Source: Allorhizobium ampelinum S4 (GTDB lineage: Bacteria; Pseudomonadota; Alphaproteobacteria; Rhizobiales; Rhizobiaceae). Taken from it: a stretch of 64,000 nucleotides of DNA. Below are positions 9,304-19,458 of the stretch, piece after piece. The stretch is taken from the NCBI RefSeq assembly GCF_000016285.1, contig NC_011989.1, positions 685,001 to 749,000 of the forward strand. Reading direction: 5' to 3'. The position numbers and the translations under genes were made by a program. Within the stretch, counting starts at the first letter, position 1, and each line of letters starts with the position of its first letter. The notes beneath the pieces were generated by a model. The model was not told the origin of the DNA. It did no database searches and saw only the letters and a program-made list of their open reading frames with translations.

Positions 9304-9955
9304 GTGAGTAATGCCGGGAGGCGTAATATTAGCAATATTCGATTGGCTGCGTTTGATGTGGACGGGACGCTGCTGCGAGGCAGAAAATATCTGCGGCTGT
9401 ATTGGCAGACATATCGGGCGCTCAACGGAGATGGATGCCTTCGAGCTGCTGCGATCTCGCGAGGACATGACGACGGGACGGGAGGCTATGATCGAATGGT
9501 ACCTTCCTTTCAGCAAGGCTCAGTTGATCGAGCATCTGGCAGACCTTCGTCTTGCTCCAGGCGTCACACAAGGTTTCGCCCGGCTGAAGGCCGCAGGGGT
9601 AAAGATTGCCCTTGTCTCTATAACTTGGCAATTTGCCGTAGAATGGCTCGCCGCTGAGTTGGGTGCCGACTATGCAATCGGTACGGGCTGGCGGGAGGAC
9701 AACACACTCAGTCATTTCTGGCCTGAAGATAAGGCCGTTTATCTGAACTCTCTACTCGCCGAACTTAAACTAGAGCCGAGGGCTTTGGCAGCGGTTGGCG
9801 ATTCGCATGGTGATATTCCAATGCTTAACCTCGCCTCTCGAAGCTATTTCGTTGGCAAAGCCCGGCCAAATGAACTGCTCCATGCTGAGCACTGGCCTGA
9901 CGCAAATATCGAAGAAATAGTCTTGGACATGCTCTCTCGTGTTGACATCCTATGA
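9304..9955 (+). pseudogene. HAD-superfamily phosphatase gene broken by a one-base frameshift
   Basis: HAD motif I (AAFDVDGTLLRG) is encoded in the frame starting GTG 9304. Everything after it is in the next frame: an EMDAFELLRSREDM helix region, a LVSITW motif II region, and motif III/IV with GDSHGDIPML. Removing one A from the AAAA run at 9384-9387 joins the two halves into one continuous protein of about 216 residues (..LLRGRNICGCIGRHIGRS..). The intact protein would resemble SerB-like HAD hydrolases that dephosphorylate small metabolites. It is either a recent pseudogene or a homopolymer sequencing error, since the downstream part is otherwise undamaged. Confidence 0.8.
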
Positions 9956-10441
9956 CCGCTTCGGTCCAAAAGTGGATGTGACCTGCCACATGTTCGAGGC
10001 TTATTTCCCCTTGCCCACCCCGTCAAAGTGAATAACCACCATAGCACAAAACGACAGCTTTCCCTTCTTCTCCGGTTAGCTCAAAATCGTTAGAATAAAG
10101 CTCTCCTGAGCGGTCAAGTATCTGGTTTAAAACAGCGAGCGATCATCGTTTCCCGAAAAGAGAAATGCGTGAGCCTTATCTGGCCGAGCCGCAAGCTAGC
10201 TGTGCCTTCTTAGCGCTATCAACTCACCCGCTCTTTGTTTTACGCATTTTTGGTTGGCAAAACCGGTGCCCACTTTTTCTGGAAATGCTTTAAACGCAAC
10301 ACTGCTGTGAACCTCGAACCCTCCGCAATGAAGAAAAAGTTGACGAAAAAATTCATCTATTGCAATGAGAGGTGGTAACGGGCGCATCTTGCCGTCAGAC
10401 GGGATGGCCCGACGCCAATGATGTGCCAGCCGGAGCCGTTC
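9956..10441. other. Gene-free stretch between the broken HAD gene and the ABC transporter
   Basis: About 490 bases without a convincing coding frame. The only recognisable content is the repeat at 10230-10297. The short reverse frame over that repeat (10196-10387) translates the repeat itself and is not treated as a gene. No clear terminator or tRNA is visible. Confidence 0.55.
10230..10297. repeat. Rhizobial dispersed intergenic repeat (degenerate copy)
   Basis: The segment contains GCGTTTAAAGCATTTCCAG then AAAAAGTGGGCACCGGTTTTG and CAAAAATGCGTAAAACAAAG when read on the minus strand. This matches the layout of a repeat found between genes throughout Agrobacterium/Rhizobium genomes. The assignment is from memory of the motif; a genome-wide self-comparison would confirm it. 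Confidence 0.6.
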
Positions 10442-12097
10442 ATGTCAGAAACACGCCCTGCGATATTGCCGATCTTGCGGCTGCTTTTGGTCGAATACTG
10501 GCGGGACGCGCGGCTTACCACGATCATGATCCTGGCTGCATCGCTGGTCGGCTCGGTGGCTTCGATCACCGCTCCCTATCTGTTTTCCCGCGCCGTTGAC
10601 GATTTGACAGAGCGGACGGGCAATGCCTTCCAGATCTTTCTGCTCTATGCCGTTTTATTCGGCGTCGCCTCCGCCTTCAGCCAGGCATCGCGGTTCCTGA
10701 TTTTCCTGTGTGCCGAAAAGCTCTGCTATATCGCCAATCTGGCCTTCTTCGCGCGTCTTTTGAGGAAGACGCATGGATTTTTCCTGGATCACAACCCGGC
10801 GGATATCGGCGCGGCAATGCAGGAAGGGCAGCAGACCCTAAACATCATCACCCAGCTTGGGATGGGTGGCTTTTTGCCGGGCATTGTCCAAATCGCCTTG
10901 AGTGCGCTGCTGCTTGGGCAACTCGTCAGCTGGGACATCGCCCTGATCGTCCTGACCTATGGAGCCGTTGTGGTTGGCCTCGACTACATGCGGACCGGGC
11001 GCGTCAATCCGTTTCTCGACAAGGCGATAGCTTGTAGCCAGGACAATGCGAGACTTGTTGGCAATGCGGTTGCCGTCATCGACACGCTTCGTCAGACACG
11101 CGGGGAAATATGGATCGCGGGCCAGTTTGCCAGAAGTGCAGGGGAGGCCTTCAGCAATTGGCGGCGTTATGTGCTGGCCAGCAGCACGTTTGCGACCGTT
11201 CTCGGCGTTGCGGCGATGGTTCAGCTTGCCGTGACCTTCCTGCTTCTCGTGCCGCAATATCGCGCCGGCCATCTCTCGATCGGCGATATCGTGCTGTTCA
11301 ACACGCTCTTGATCCAGCTAAACGAGCCTTTTCACCTAATCGGCATGGCGATCAAGGAAACGGTGGAGGCAGCGGCGCGGTTTCGCCCTTTCGCCGCCAT
11401 GTGGGCCGCGCCGGAAGCGATCCGGCCTGCTGATCCCATTGCCTATCATCGCTCGCAGGGATCGCTTGTGTTTGAGGACGTGACCTTCCGCTATCCGAAT
11501 GGCCGCGGGATTTCCAAATTGTCCTTCACGGTTGAGCGAGGCACGCCGACATTTCTGGTGGGTGAGACCGGGTCCGGCAAATCCACTGTCCTGCGGTTGC
11601 TGCTGAAAAGCCTGGAGCCCGCCGAAGGCCGCATTCTGGCGGATGGAACTGATCTCGTGCGGATCGACAGTGATGATTGGTTTGCCCATGTCGGCGTGGT
11701 GCCGCAGGAGGTTGCGCTGCTCAATGACACGCTTACGGTCAATATTGTGCTCGGACGACCATTCGATGCACAGCATCTGCGCGAGGTGGCAAGGCAGGCA
11801 TCCATTCTGTCGCGCATCGAAGCCATGCCCGACGGCTTTGAAACGGTTGTGGGCGAGCGCGGATTGAAACTCTCGGGCGGAGAACGCCAGCGGATTGCCA
11901 TCGCCAGAGCGCTTTACGGCAATCCCGCCATTCTCGTTCTGGATGAGGCGAGTTCGGCACTCGATGAGGACACCGAACGGCAAATCATGGATGGGCTGCG
12001 CGATCTGGCGCAGGATCTCACCATCATCGCCGTGACCCACCGCCTATCGTCCATTCGTCCATCTGACCAGGTTGTGCGCCTTGCAGCAGGTGAATGA
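10442..12097 (+). CDS. ABC transporter, fused permease and ATPase (exporter type)
   Basis: About 551 residues. An N-terminal six-span ABC membrane domain (roughly residues 20-310) is fused to an ATPase with Walker A GETGSGKST near 374, signature LSGGERQR near 477, Walker B ILVLDEASSALDE near 497 and a switch histidine in VTHRL. This half-transporter layout works as a dimer at the inner membrane. The substrate cannot be read from sequence. ATG 10442 is preferred to 10418 because GGAG (10432-10435) sits six bases before it. No partner gene is adjacent. Confidence 0.88.
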   Translation: MSETRPAILPILRLLLVEYWRDARLTTIMILAASLVGSVASITAPYLFSRAVDDLTERTGNAFQIFLLYAVLFGVASAFSQASRFLIFLCAEKLCYIANLAFFARLLRKTHGFFLDHNPADIGAAMQEGQQTLNIITQLGMGGFLPGIVQIALSALLLGQLVSWDIALIVLTYGAVVVGLDYMRTGRVNPFLDKAIACSQDNARLVGNAVAVIDTLRQTRGEIWIAGQFARSAGEAFSNWRRYVLASSTFATVLGVAAMVQLAVTFLLLVPQYRAGHLSIGDIVLFNTLLIQLNEPFHLIGMAIKETVEAAARFRPFAAMWAAPEAIRPADPIAYHRSQGSLVFEDVTFRYPNGRGISKLSFTVERGTPTFLVGETGSGKSTVLRLLLKSLEPAEGRILADGTDLVRIDSDDWFAHVGVVPQEVALLNDTLTVNIVLGRPFDAQHLREVARQASILSRIEAMPDGFETVVGERGLKLSGGERQRIAIARALYGNPAILVLDEASSALDEDTERQIMDGLRDLAQDLTIIAVTHRLSSIRPSDQVVRLAAGE

Positions 12098-12368
12098 GCA
12101 TCGCCAAAGCAAAATCGATCCGGTTCTTATTCCGTGCTGGATGCCATGCTTATAAATTCCGGCGTTGTACGGTCGATGTTCGTGCGAACCATGTGGTTGA
12201 CCGCAACCAAGACCGCTTTGCCCCATCGTTCTCACTGTCGTAAACACGTGCCTGCGCGAAATACACCGCCCCGCGTTTCCTGAAATATCATGGCCGATCC
12301 CAATCGGAGTTAACCGCTGAACCGCCGGGCTGTTATGGTGCCGAAAATCCGTGTAACCGGAATGCGCT

Positions 12369-13562
12369 ATGAACAAAGCTCTCGTCGTCATTTTCGCCAC
12401 CGTCGCTCTCGATGCGGTTGGGTTTGGCCTCATCTTTCCCATTTTGCCGGCTTTGTTGCGGGAGGTGACGCATATCCAGAATGTGGCGCCCTATATTGGA
12501 ATGTTGGTGGCGCTTCATGCTGTCATTCAGTTTATCTTTGCGCCGATCCTGGGATCGCTCAGTGATCGGCTCGGTCGCCGGCCGATCCTGTTGATTTCGC
12601 TGGCGGGGGCGGCGGTCAATTATCTGTTTCTTGCTTTTGCTGACAATCTCTGGCTGCTGCTGCTAGGGCGCGCCATTACCGGGTTGACCAGCGCCAATAT
12701 GTCGGTGGCGACGGCCTATGTGACGGATATTTCGCGGGAAGATCAGCGGGCGCGGCGCTTTGGGCTGTTTAATGCGATGTTTGGTCTGGGCTTCATCTTC
12801 GGGCCGATTATCGGCGGCGCGCTGGGGGATTATTGGTTGCGGCTGCCCTTCATTGCCGCTGCCGTGCTGAATGGCGGCAATCTGCTGCTGGCGTTTTTCG
12901 TCCTGCCGGAATCCCGCATTCCGACGCGGGAGAAGATCGATCTGGTGGCCATCAATCCGCTGCGGCCTTTGAAATGGGCGTTGTCGCTGAAAAATCTGCT
13001 GCCGATGGTCATCCTGTTTTTCATCTTCAGCTTGACGGGTGAGGCCTATGCCACCTGCTGGGCGCTGTGGGGTGGCGATGCGTTTCAGTGGAACGGGCTG
13101 TGGATCGGCCTGTCGCTCGGCGCGTTCGGCATCTGTCAGGCGCTTGCCCAGACCTTTCTTCCTGGCCCGGCGGTCAAGCTGTTCGGCGAACGGATCGCCA
13201 TTCTGATCGGCGTTTCCAGCGCCTGCTTTTCGTTGACCGTCATTGCCTTTGCAACCGAAAGCTGGATGGTGTTTGCGATCATGCCGGTTTTTTCCCTGAG
13301 CGGCATTGGCGTTCCGGCCCTGCAATCGCTCGCAACCGCCCAGGTCGATGCGGATAAGCAAGGCCAATTCCAGGGCGTGCTGGCTTCCGCCCTCAGCCTT
13401 GCCGCCATTATCGGCCCCCTGATGTTTTCAAGCGTCTACTTTCTCATCCGGGACTATTGGCCGGGCGGCATCTGGATGGCGGTCATTGCCGTTTATGCCG
13501 TGAGCGTACCCTTGGTTCTGGGCCTGCGTCTCAAGACTAAAACCAGCGGGAAAGCAGTTTAG
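12369..13562 (+). CDS. Major facilitator superfamily efflux transporter, TetA-like
   Basis: 397 residues with about 12 hydrophobic spans. MFS motif A is present as GSLSDRLGRRP after the second span, and the N-terminus (VALDAVGFGLIFPILPALL) matches the Tet(A)/TCR drug:proton antiporter branch. A drug-efflux role is likely from the family, but the substrate is unknown and no divergent TetR repressor lies beside it. The 271 bp before it hold no recognisable gene. Confidence 0.85.
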   Translation: MNKALVVIFATVALDAVGFGLIFPILPALLREVTHIQNVAPYIGMLVALHAVIQFIFAPILGSLSDRLGRRPILLISLAGAAVNYLFLAFADNLWLLLLGRAITGLTSANMSVATAYVTDISREDQRARRFGLFNAMFGLGFIFGPIIGGALGDYWLRLPFIAAAVLNGGNLLLAFFVLPESRIPTREKIDLVAINPLRPLKWALSLKNLLPMVILFFIFSLTGEAYATCWALWGGDAFQWNGLWIGLSLGAFGICQALAQTFLPGPAVKLFGERIAILIGVSSACFSLTVIAFATESWMVFAIMPVFSLSGIGVPALQSLATAQVDADKQGQFQGVLASALSLAAIIGPLMFSSVYFLIRDYWPGGIWMAVIAVYAVSVPLVLGLRLKTKTSGKAV

Positions 13563-13585
13563 CCCGACCTTCCAGCCGGGCTAAA
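13558..13585. terminator. Hairpin between convergent genes
   Basis: Nine-base arms TTTAGCCCG (13558-13566) and CGGGCTAAA (13577-13585) overlap the stop codon of the efflux gene and lie 20 bp from the end of the convergent small gene. There is no long T tract, so this is a weak or Rho-aided terminator candidate serving both directions. Confidence 0.5.
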
Positions 13586-13604
13586 CACGCTCGTTATGTG
13601 TATC

Positions 13605-13865
13605 TCAGGCGGCCTTGATGCCCTGAGCCGCAATCCCTTGCGTAACCACGACCGGGATCAGCAGGTCGCCCCAGTTTCCATCGCCACCATGGTGGCGGGC
13701 GGAGCGCACCAGCTCGACGGAAACACCGGCCTCCACGGCTTTCAGGACGGAATGGTTCAGCCGATGCAGATCATTGGCCAGCATCCGGATCAGCGCCTGC
13801 TGGTCGGCATTCATGGCGGTTGCCTGTTCTTCGGCACGTTCTTTAACGCGGGTCTGGGGTGTCAT
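13605..13865 (-). CDS. Small conserved-type hypothetical protein downstream of aceA
   Basis: 86 residues, MTPQTRVKERAEEQATAMNA..., largely helical and charged, ending GWGDLL-like then IPVVVTQGIAAQGIKAA. It has no known domain that I recognise. It follows aceA on the same strand after about 150 bp and may be read from the same promoter. A strong start context (AGGAGCAATGCC) is present. Function is unknown; linkage to the glyoxylate shunt is only positional. Confidence 0.65.
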   Translation of the reverse strand: MTPQTRVKERAEEQATAMNADQQALIRMLANDLHRLNHSVLKAVEAGVSVELVRSARHHGGDGNWGDLLIPVVVTQGIAAQGIKAA

Positions 13866-14017
13866 GGCATTGCTCCTCTTATGTCTGGGGTTTTTGAAAG
13901 GCCTGGAGGTTTTTAAGAGTTTGCCCCGCCCGAGACCGGGCGGGAATTGCGATAAAGGCAGTCGTCAATTTTTGACTGGCCAGGGCGGTGGATATCAGCA
14001 GGACAAAGGCCCAGAAC

Positions 14018-15307
<1,290 letters not shown>

Positions 15308-15384
15308 GGCAGTCTCCTCTTGTCGTTTTCATGCAGGAATACCGCGCTCCTCTTGCTGCTTTCCTGCTGGTCTGATGTGACTTG

Positions 15385-15538
15385 TTTTACAATGCGTTGC
15401 AAAATTTCCCAAGAAAAAACGATAAAACAACGGCTTGAAAGAGGTTAGGATGTCTTGTTGTTTACAAAAGAGCGATGTAACATTGTAAAAATTGTAAATT
15501 ATCGACGTCGCGCCTTAAAGCGTAAGTTTTGTAAATTT
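15385..15538. promoter_or_regulatory. Cluster of TTTACAA / TTGCAAA-like operator elements between aceA and its regulator
   Basis: At least six related elements occur: TTTTACAA 15385-15392, TTGCAAAA 15397-15404, TTTACAAAA 15461-15469, TTGTAAAA 15483-15490, TTGTAAAT 15492-15499 and TTTTGTAAATTT 15527-15538. RamB-type regulators of glyoxylate-shunt genes bind TTTGCAAA-like sites, so this array fits autoregulation plus aceA control. Binding is inferred. Confidence 0.6.
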
Positions 15539-15555
15539 CTGTCGGAGGGACTGAC

Positions 15556-16965
15556 ATGGCCGACCACAAGATCTTTGCCGGGCCACGGGTGCGGCGGGTG
15601 CGCAACGGCCTGGGCCTGACCCAGACGGCGATGGCCGAGGCGCTTGGGATTTCGCCGTCCTACCTCAATCTGATCGAGCGCAACCAGCGACCGCTGACCG
15701 TACAATTGCTGCTGAAACTGGCCTCGGTCTACAAGGTTGATCTGGAGGAATTGCAGGGCGATGCGGGCGGCGGCTCGGTGCCGCTGCGCGAAGTGTTTGC
15801 CGATCCGCTGCTGGCGGGCGAAATTCCCGGCGATCAGGAGTTGATTGAGTTTGCCGAGGCGGCCCCCAATGCCGCCAGCGGCGTGGTCAAGCTTTACCGC
15901 GCCTACCGGGAGCAGGCCAAGCGTCTGTCGGACCTTGCGGAATTGCTGGCCCGCGAGGGGCATGAAACGGCACTGGCCGGGGCGCGGCTGCCGATGGATG
16001 AAGTGCGCGACGTGCTGGAGCGCCGCAGCCTGCATTTTCCCCTGATCGAGGCGGCGGCGGAAGCCTTTCATGCGGCGCTCGACCCGGGCGATGGGCTGGA
16101 AGCGGCGCTGAAAACCTGGCTGCGCACCCAACACGGCATTGTCGTGCGGGCGCTGCCCGTGCATGTCATGCCGCATCTCGGGCGGCGCTATGACCGCCAT
16201 TCCATGCGGCTGTTCCTGTCAGAGCGGCTGTCGCCGTTCGACCAGTTGCGGGAAATGGCCATGGAAGTCTGTCTTCTTGTCATGGGCGAGGAAATCCGCG
16301 CCGAGCTGGAAACCTTGGTCCTGACCTCGAACGAAGCACGCCGCATCGCCCGGTTTGAACTGGCGCGCTACGCCGCCCACGCGTTGATCATGCCCTACGG
16401 CGCTTTTCTTGCGGCGGCGCAGCGGGCGCGTTATGATGTGGACGTGCTGCGCGCCCGGTTCCGGGTGTCATTCGAGCAGGCGGCGTCGCGGCTGGTCACA
16501 TTGCAGAGGCCGGGCGCTGCGGGCATCGGGTTCTTCCTGATGGAAATCGATCACGCCGGTAATATCATCCGCCGGGCTGGCGGACAGGGTTTCCCCCGCG
16601 CCACGTTCGGCGGCCAATGTCCGAAGCTGAATATTCATGCGGCCTTTTCAGAACCGGGACAGGTTCTGGTCGAGCCTGTGGTTGCCCCAGATGGCGCCGG
16701 TTTTCTCACCGTGTCGCGCACCTTGGAAGGGCCGCAGGCGGGCTTTCAGCAGCGGGTCCGCCGGACAGCCCTGCTGATCGGCTGCGATCTCGCTCACGCA
16801 CAGGACACCGTCTACGGCGAGGCGCGGATGGCGCCGGTGGAGATCGGACAGGCCTGCCGGATCTGCGAGCGGCAGGCCTGTCTTTCCAGGGCCGAACCAC
16901 CGATGACCCGGCCACTGGGACTGGACGAAATGACGGCGGGATTAAGCGCCTTCGATTTCCAGTAA
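15556..16965 (+). CDS. XRE-family regulator with DUF955/DUF2083-like domains, ScfR/RamB type
   Basis: 469 residues. An N-terminal XRE helix-turn-helix (LTQTAMAEALGISPSYLNLI, about residues 21-40) is followed by an IrrE/DUF955-like region and a C-terminal DUF2083-like region ending in the cysteine motif CRICERQAC. Where peptidase members carry HExxH this protein reads LREMAMEV, so proteolytic activity is unlikely. The architecture is that of short-chain acyl-CoA-responsive regulators such as RamB and ScfR. Being divergent from aceA, it probably controls the glyoxylate shunt and itself. GGAGG precedes the start codon. Confidence 0.85.
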   Translation: MADHKIFAGPRVRRVRNGLGLTQTAMAEALGISPSYLNLIERNQRPLTVQLLLKLASVYKVDLEELQGDAGGGSVPLREVFADPLLAGEIPGDQELIEFAEAAPNAASGVVKLYRAYREQAKRLSDLAELLAREGHETALAGARLPMDEVRDVLERRSLHFPLIEAAAEAFHAALDPGDGLEAALKTWLRTQHGIVVRALPVHVMPHLGRRYDRHSMRLFLSERLSPFDQLREMAMEVCLLVMGEEIRAELETLVLTSNEARRIARFELARYAAHALIMPYGAFLAAAQRARYDVDVLRARFRVSFEQAASRLVTLQRPGAAGIGFFLMEIDHAGNIIRRAGGQGFPRATFGGQCPKLNIHAAFSEPGQVLVEPVVAPDGAGFLTVSRTLEGPQAGFQQRVRRTALLIGCDLAHAQDTVYGEARMAPVEIGQACRICERQACLSRAEPPMTRPLGLDEMTAGLSAFDFQ

Positions 16966-17087
16966 AACAAGTCTTTGCTGTGCTGCGGAAAATTACGCTT
17001 GTCGCCCGCATTTTTCCTTTCTAGTCTGGTGAAAAATAATGGGAACGTCGGGCCGTGTCCCCCAACGGCCTGGAAACAGGAGACGTG

Positions 17088-18203
17088 ATGACATCCACCG
17101 GGATTCGCTTTGCTGCCGCCGCCTTTGCGGCCATGTCCATCACTGCATCGACGGGCGCGCTGCCTGCCGGTGCTGCCGACCGGGAAGTACATGTCTATAA
17201 CTGGTCGGATTATATCGATCCGCAGATTCTTGAGGATTTTACCAAGGAAACCGGCATCAAGGTCGTCTATGACGTCTTCGACAACAATGACCTGTTGGAA
17301 ACCAAGCTTTTGGCCGGTGGTTCCGGCTATGATGTGGTGGTGCCGACCGGTCCGTTCCTGGCCCGGCAGATCCAGGCGGGCGTGTTCCAGAAGCTCGACA
17401 AGTCGAAACTGCCGAACCTCACCAATATGTGGCCGATGGTCATGGAGCGGCTCGCCAATTACGACCCCGGCAACCAATATGCCGTCAACTATATGTGGGG
17501 CACGACCGGCATTGGCTACAATGTCAAGAAGATCAAGGCGATCTTCGGCGATGACGTCAAGGTCGACAGCTGGGACTTCATCTTCAAGCCGGAAAACGCC
17601 AAGAAGCTCAAGCAGTGCGGCTTGAACATCCTCGACGCCTCGGATGAAACCTTCGCGATTGCCATGAACTACATCGGCAAGCCGGCTGACAGCAAGAAAA
17701 CAGCCGATCTGGAAGCGGGCGCCAAGGTCTACCAGGCGATCCGGCCCAGTGCCAAGACCTTCAACTCCTCCTCCTACCTGAATGATCTCGCCAATGGCGA
17801 TATCTGCGCCACCATCGGCTGGTCGGGCGATGTGATCCAGGCCAAGAAGCGGGCGGAAGAGGCCAAGAACGGCGTGGAAATCGCCTATGTGATCCCCAAG
17901 GAAGGAACCTATATGTGGTTCGACAACCTGGCGATCCCGGCGGATGCCAAGAATGTCGAGGAAGCCCATGCCTTCATCAATTACCTGATGAAGCCCGAGG
18001 TGATCGCCAAGGCGTCTGATTTCGTCTCTTACGCCAATGGCAATCTGGCCTCGCAAAAAATGGTCAGCGCCGATGTGCTGAACAATCCCTCCGTCTATCC
18101 CGACGAGGCGACCATGAAGCGGCTGTTCACCATCTCGCCTTACGATCCCAAATCGCAGCGCGTCCTGAACCGGCTCTGGACCCAGGTCAAGACCGGCAAG
18201 TAA
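17088..18203 (+). CDS. potF: Putrescine-binding periplasmic protein
   Basis: 371 residues with a signal peptide ending near PAGAA|DREVHVYNW, then the polyamine-binding SBP fold. VHVYNWSDYIDP at the mature N-terminus is characteristic of PotD/PotF, and SWDFIFKPE and TIGWSGDV are also typical. It captures putrescine in the periplasm for the PotGHI transporter encoded just downstream. ATG 17088 is preferred over 17055 because AGGAG is placed correctly upstream and the extra 11 residues are not signal-like. A hairpin after the gene probably lowers readthrough, so that binding protein is made in excess. Confidence 0.94.
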   Translation: MTSTGIRFAAAAFAAMSITASTGALPAGAADREVHVYNWSDYIDPQILEDFTKETGIKVVYDVFDNNDLLETKLLAGGSGYDVVVPTGPFLARQIQAGVFQKLDKSKLPNLTNMWPMVMERLANYDPGNQYAVNYMWGTTGIGYNVKKIKAIFGDDVKVDSWDFIFKPENAKKLKQCGLNILDASDETFAIAMNYIGKPADSKKTADLEAGAKVYQAIRPSAKTFNSSSYLNDLANGDICATIGWSGDVIQAKKRAEEAKNGVEIAYVIPKEGTYMWFDNLAIPADAKNVEEAHAFINYLMKPEVIAKASDFVSYANGNLASQKMVSADVLNNPSVYPDEATMKRLFTISPYDPKSQRVLNRLWTQVKTGK

Positions 18204-18214
18204 ACGAGATGAGG

Positions 18215-18236
18215 CGGGGCAGAAATGCCCCGTTTT
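18215..18236 (+). terminator. Attenuating hairpin between potF and potG
   Basis: Seven-base stem CGGGGCA / TGCCCCG with a GAAA tetraloop followed by TTTT, twelve bases after the potF stop. Placement inside an operon, directly after the binding-protein gene, is typical of partial terminators that set the stoichiometry of ABC importers. Confidence 0.75.
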
Positions 18237-18305
18237 CTATTGATGGGATGCAGCAAAAGCACCGCTGAACCTTGCAAAACAAGAGGTAGGCGGGAAAGGG
18301 GACCG

Positions 18306-19454
18306 ATGGCGAAGACTCTGGGGCCGGTGAAACGCAAATTCGCACCTTGGACGGAGCGGGGGCAATTGCCCTTCATCCGGTTTGAAAATGTTACCAAGCG
18401 GTTCGGACCGTTCACGGCGGTCGATAACCTTACCCTGAACATTTACGAGCGGGAATTTTTCTCGCTGCTGGGGCCATCGGGCTGCGGCAAGACCACGCTG
18501 ATGCGGATGCTGGCCGGTTTCGAGGAGCCGACCGAGGGTCGCATCCTGTTGCAGGGCCGCGATCTCGCCGGTGTGCCACCCTATCGTCGTCCGACCAATA
18601 TGATGTTCCAGTCCTATGCGTTGTTTCCGCATATGTCGGTGGAAAAGAACATCGCCTTCGGTCTGGAACAGGACAATCTGCCCAAGGCCGAAATCAAGGC
18701 GCGGGTCGAGGAAATGCTGAAACTGGTCAAGCTGGAGGAGTTTGCCAGGCGAAAGCCCAATCAGCTTTCCGGCGGCCAGCGCCAGCGGGTCGCCCTGGCC
18801 CGGTCGCTCGCCAAACGTCCGAAAGTGCTGCTGCTGGATGAACCGCTCGGCGCGCTGGACCGCAAGCTGCGCGAGGAAACACAGTTCGAGCTGATGGATC
18901 TCCAGACAGAGCTTGGCCTGACCTTCCTGATCGTCACCCATGACCAGGAAGAGGCGATGACGGTGTCGGACCGGATCGCTGTCATGGACAAGGGCGAAAT
19001 CGTCCAGGTGGCGACGCCCGCCGAAATCTATGAGGCGCCGAATTGCCGTTACGTGGCGGATTTCATCGGTGACATCAATATTGTCGAAGGCCGGTTGCTG
19101 CGAAGCGATAGCGCTGGCGGCCCTGTGGCCATCGCCTGTGACGGCTTCACCAGCATCGTCGATCAGCCCTGCGATCTCGCTGACGGCGCCGAGGTTGCCT
19201 TTGCCATCCGCCCGGAAAAGGTTCGTATCTCCATCGATCCTCCCGCCGATACCAGCGTCAATGCGCTTTCCGGTGAGGTCTGGGATATCGGCTATCTCGG
19301 CGATTTTTCGGTGTTCATCATCCGGTGCGAGGATGGCTTTACCTTCCGGGCAGCTCAGGCCAATGTCGCGCGCCTGGTAGACCGGCCGATCACGTTCGGC
19401 GATCAGGTCTGGTTTTCCTGGACGCCGGATGCCGGCCTGTTGTTGACGAGGTAG
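18306..19454 (+). CDS. potG: Putrescine ABC transporter ATP-binding protein
   Basis: 382 residues from ATG 18306. Walker A GPSGCGKTT is near residue 56, Q-loop MMFQSYALFPHM, signature LSGGQRQR, Walker B VLLLDEPLGALD, and a C-terminal TOBE-like regulatory domain. These are features of the PotA/PotG importer ATPases. It energises uptake through PotH and PotI. The frame opens at 18225, but the extra 27 residues are unlike the family, and GGGGA precedes 18306. It overlaps the transcription unit potF-potG-potH-potI. Confidence 0.93.
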   Translation: MAKTLGPVKRKFAPWTERGQLPFIRFENVTKRFGPFTAVDNLTLNIYEREFFSLLGPSGCGKTTLMRMLAGFEEPTEGRILLQGRDLAGVPPYRRPTNMMFQSYALFPHMSVEKNIAFGLEQDNLPKAEIKARVEEMLKLVKLEEFARRKPNQLSGGQRQRVALARSLAKRPKVLLLDEPLGALDRKLREETQFELMDLQTELGLTFLIVTHDQEEAMTVSDRIAVMDKGEIVQVATPAEIYEAPNCRYVADFIGDINIVEGRLLRSDSAGGPVAIACDGFTSIVDQPCDLADGAEVAFAIRPEKVRISIDPPADTSVNALSGEVWDIGYLGDFSVFIIRCEDGFTFRAAQANVARLVDRPITFGDQVWFSWTPDAGLLLTR

Positions 19455-19458
19455 CGCC

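Noticed and set aside
9304..9955. Programmed ribosomal frameshift in the HAD gene
   Set aside because: The AAAA run lacks a standard slippery heptamer with a following structure, and related enzymes are made from one frame; mutation or sequencing error is simpler.
12114..12300. A possible decayed thioesterase-like fragment on the minus strand (GAVYFAQARVYDS-like)
   Set aside because: Only about 15 residues look familiar and the frame then breaks; too little to call a pseudogene.
16812..18056. A 414-codon open frame antisense to the aceA regulator end and potF
   Set aside because: It spans two convincing plus-strand genes and the gap between them and has no recognisable domain.
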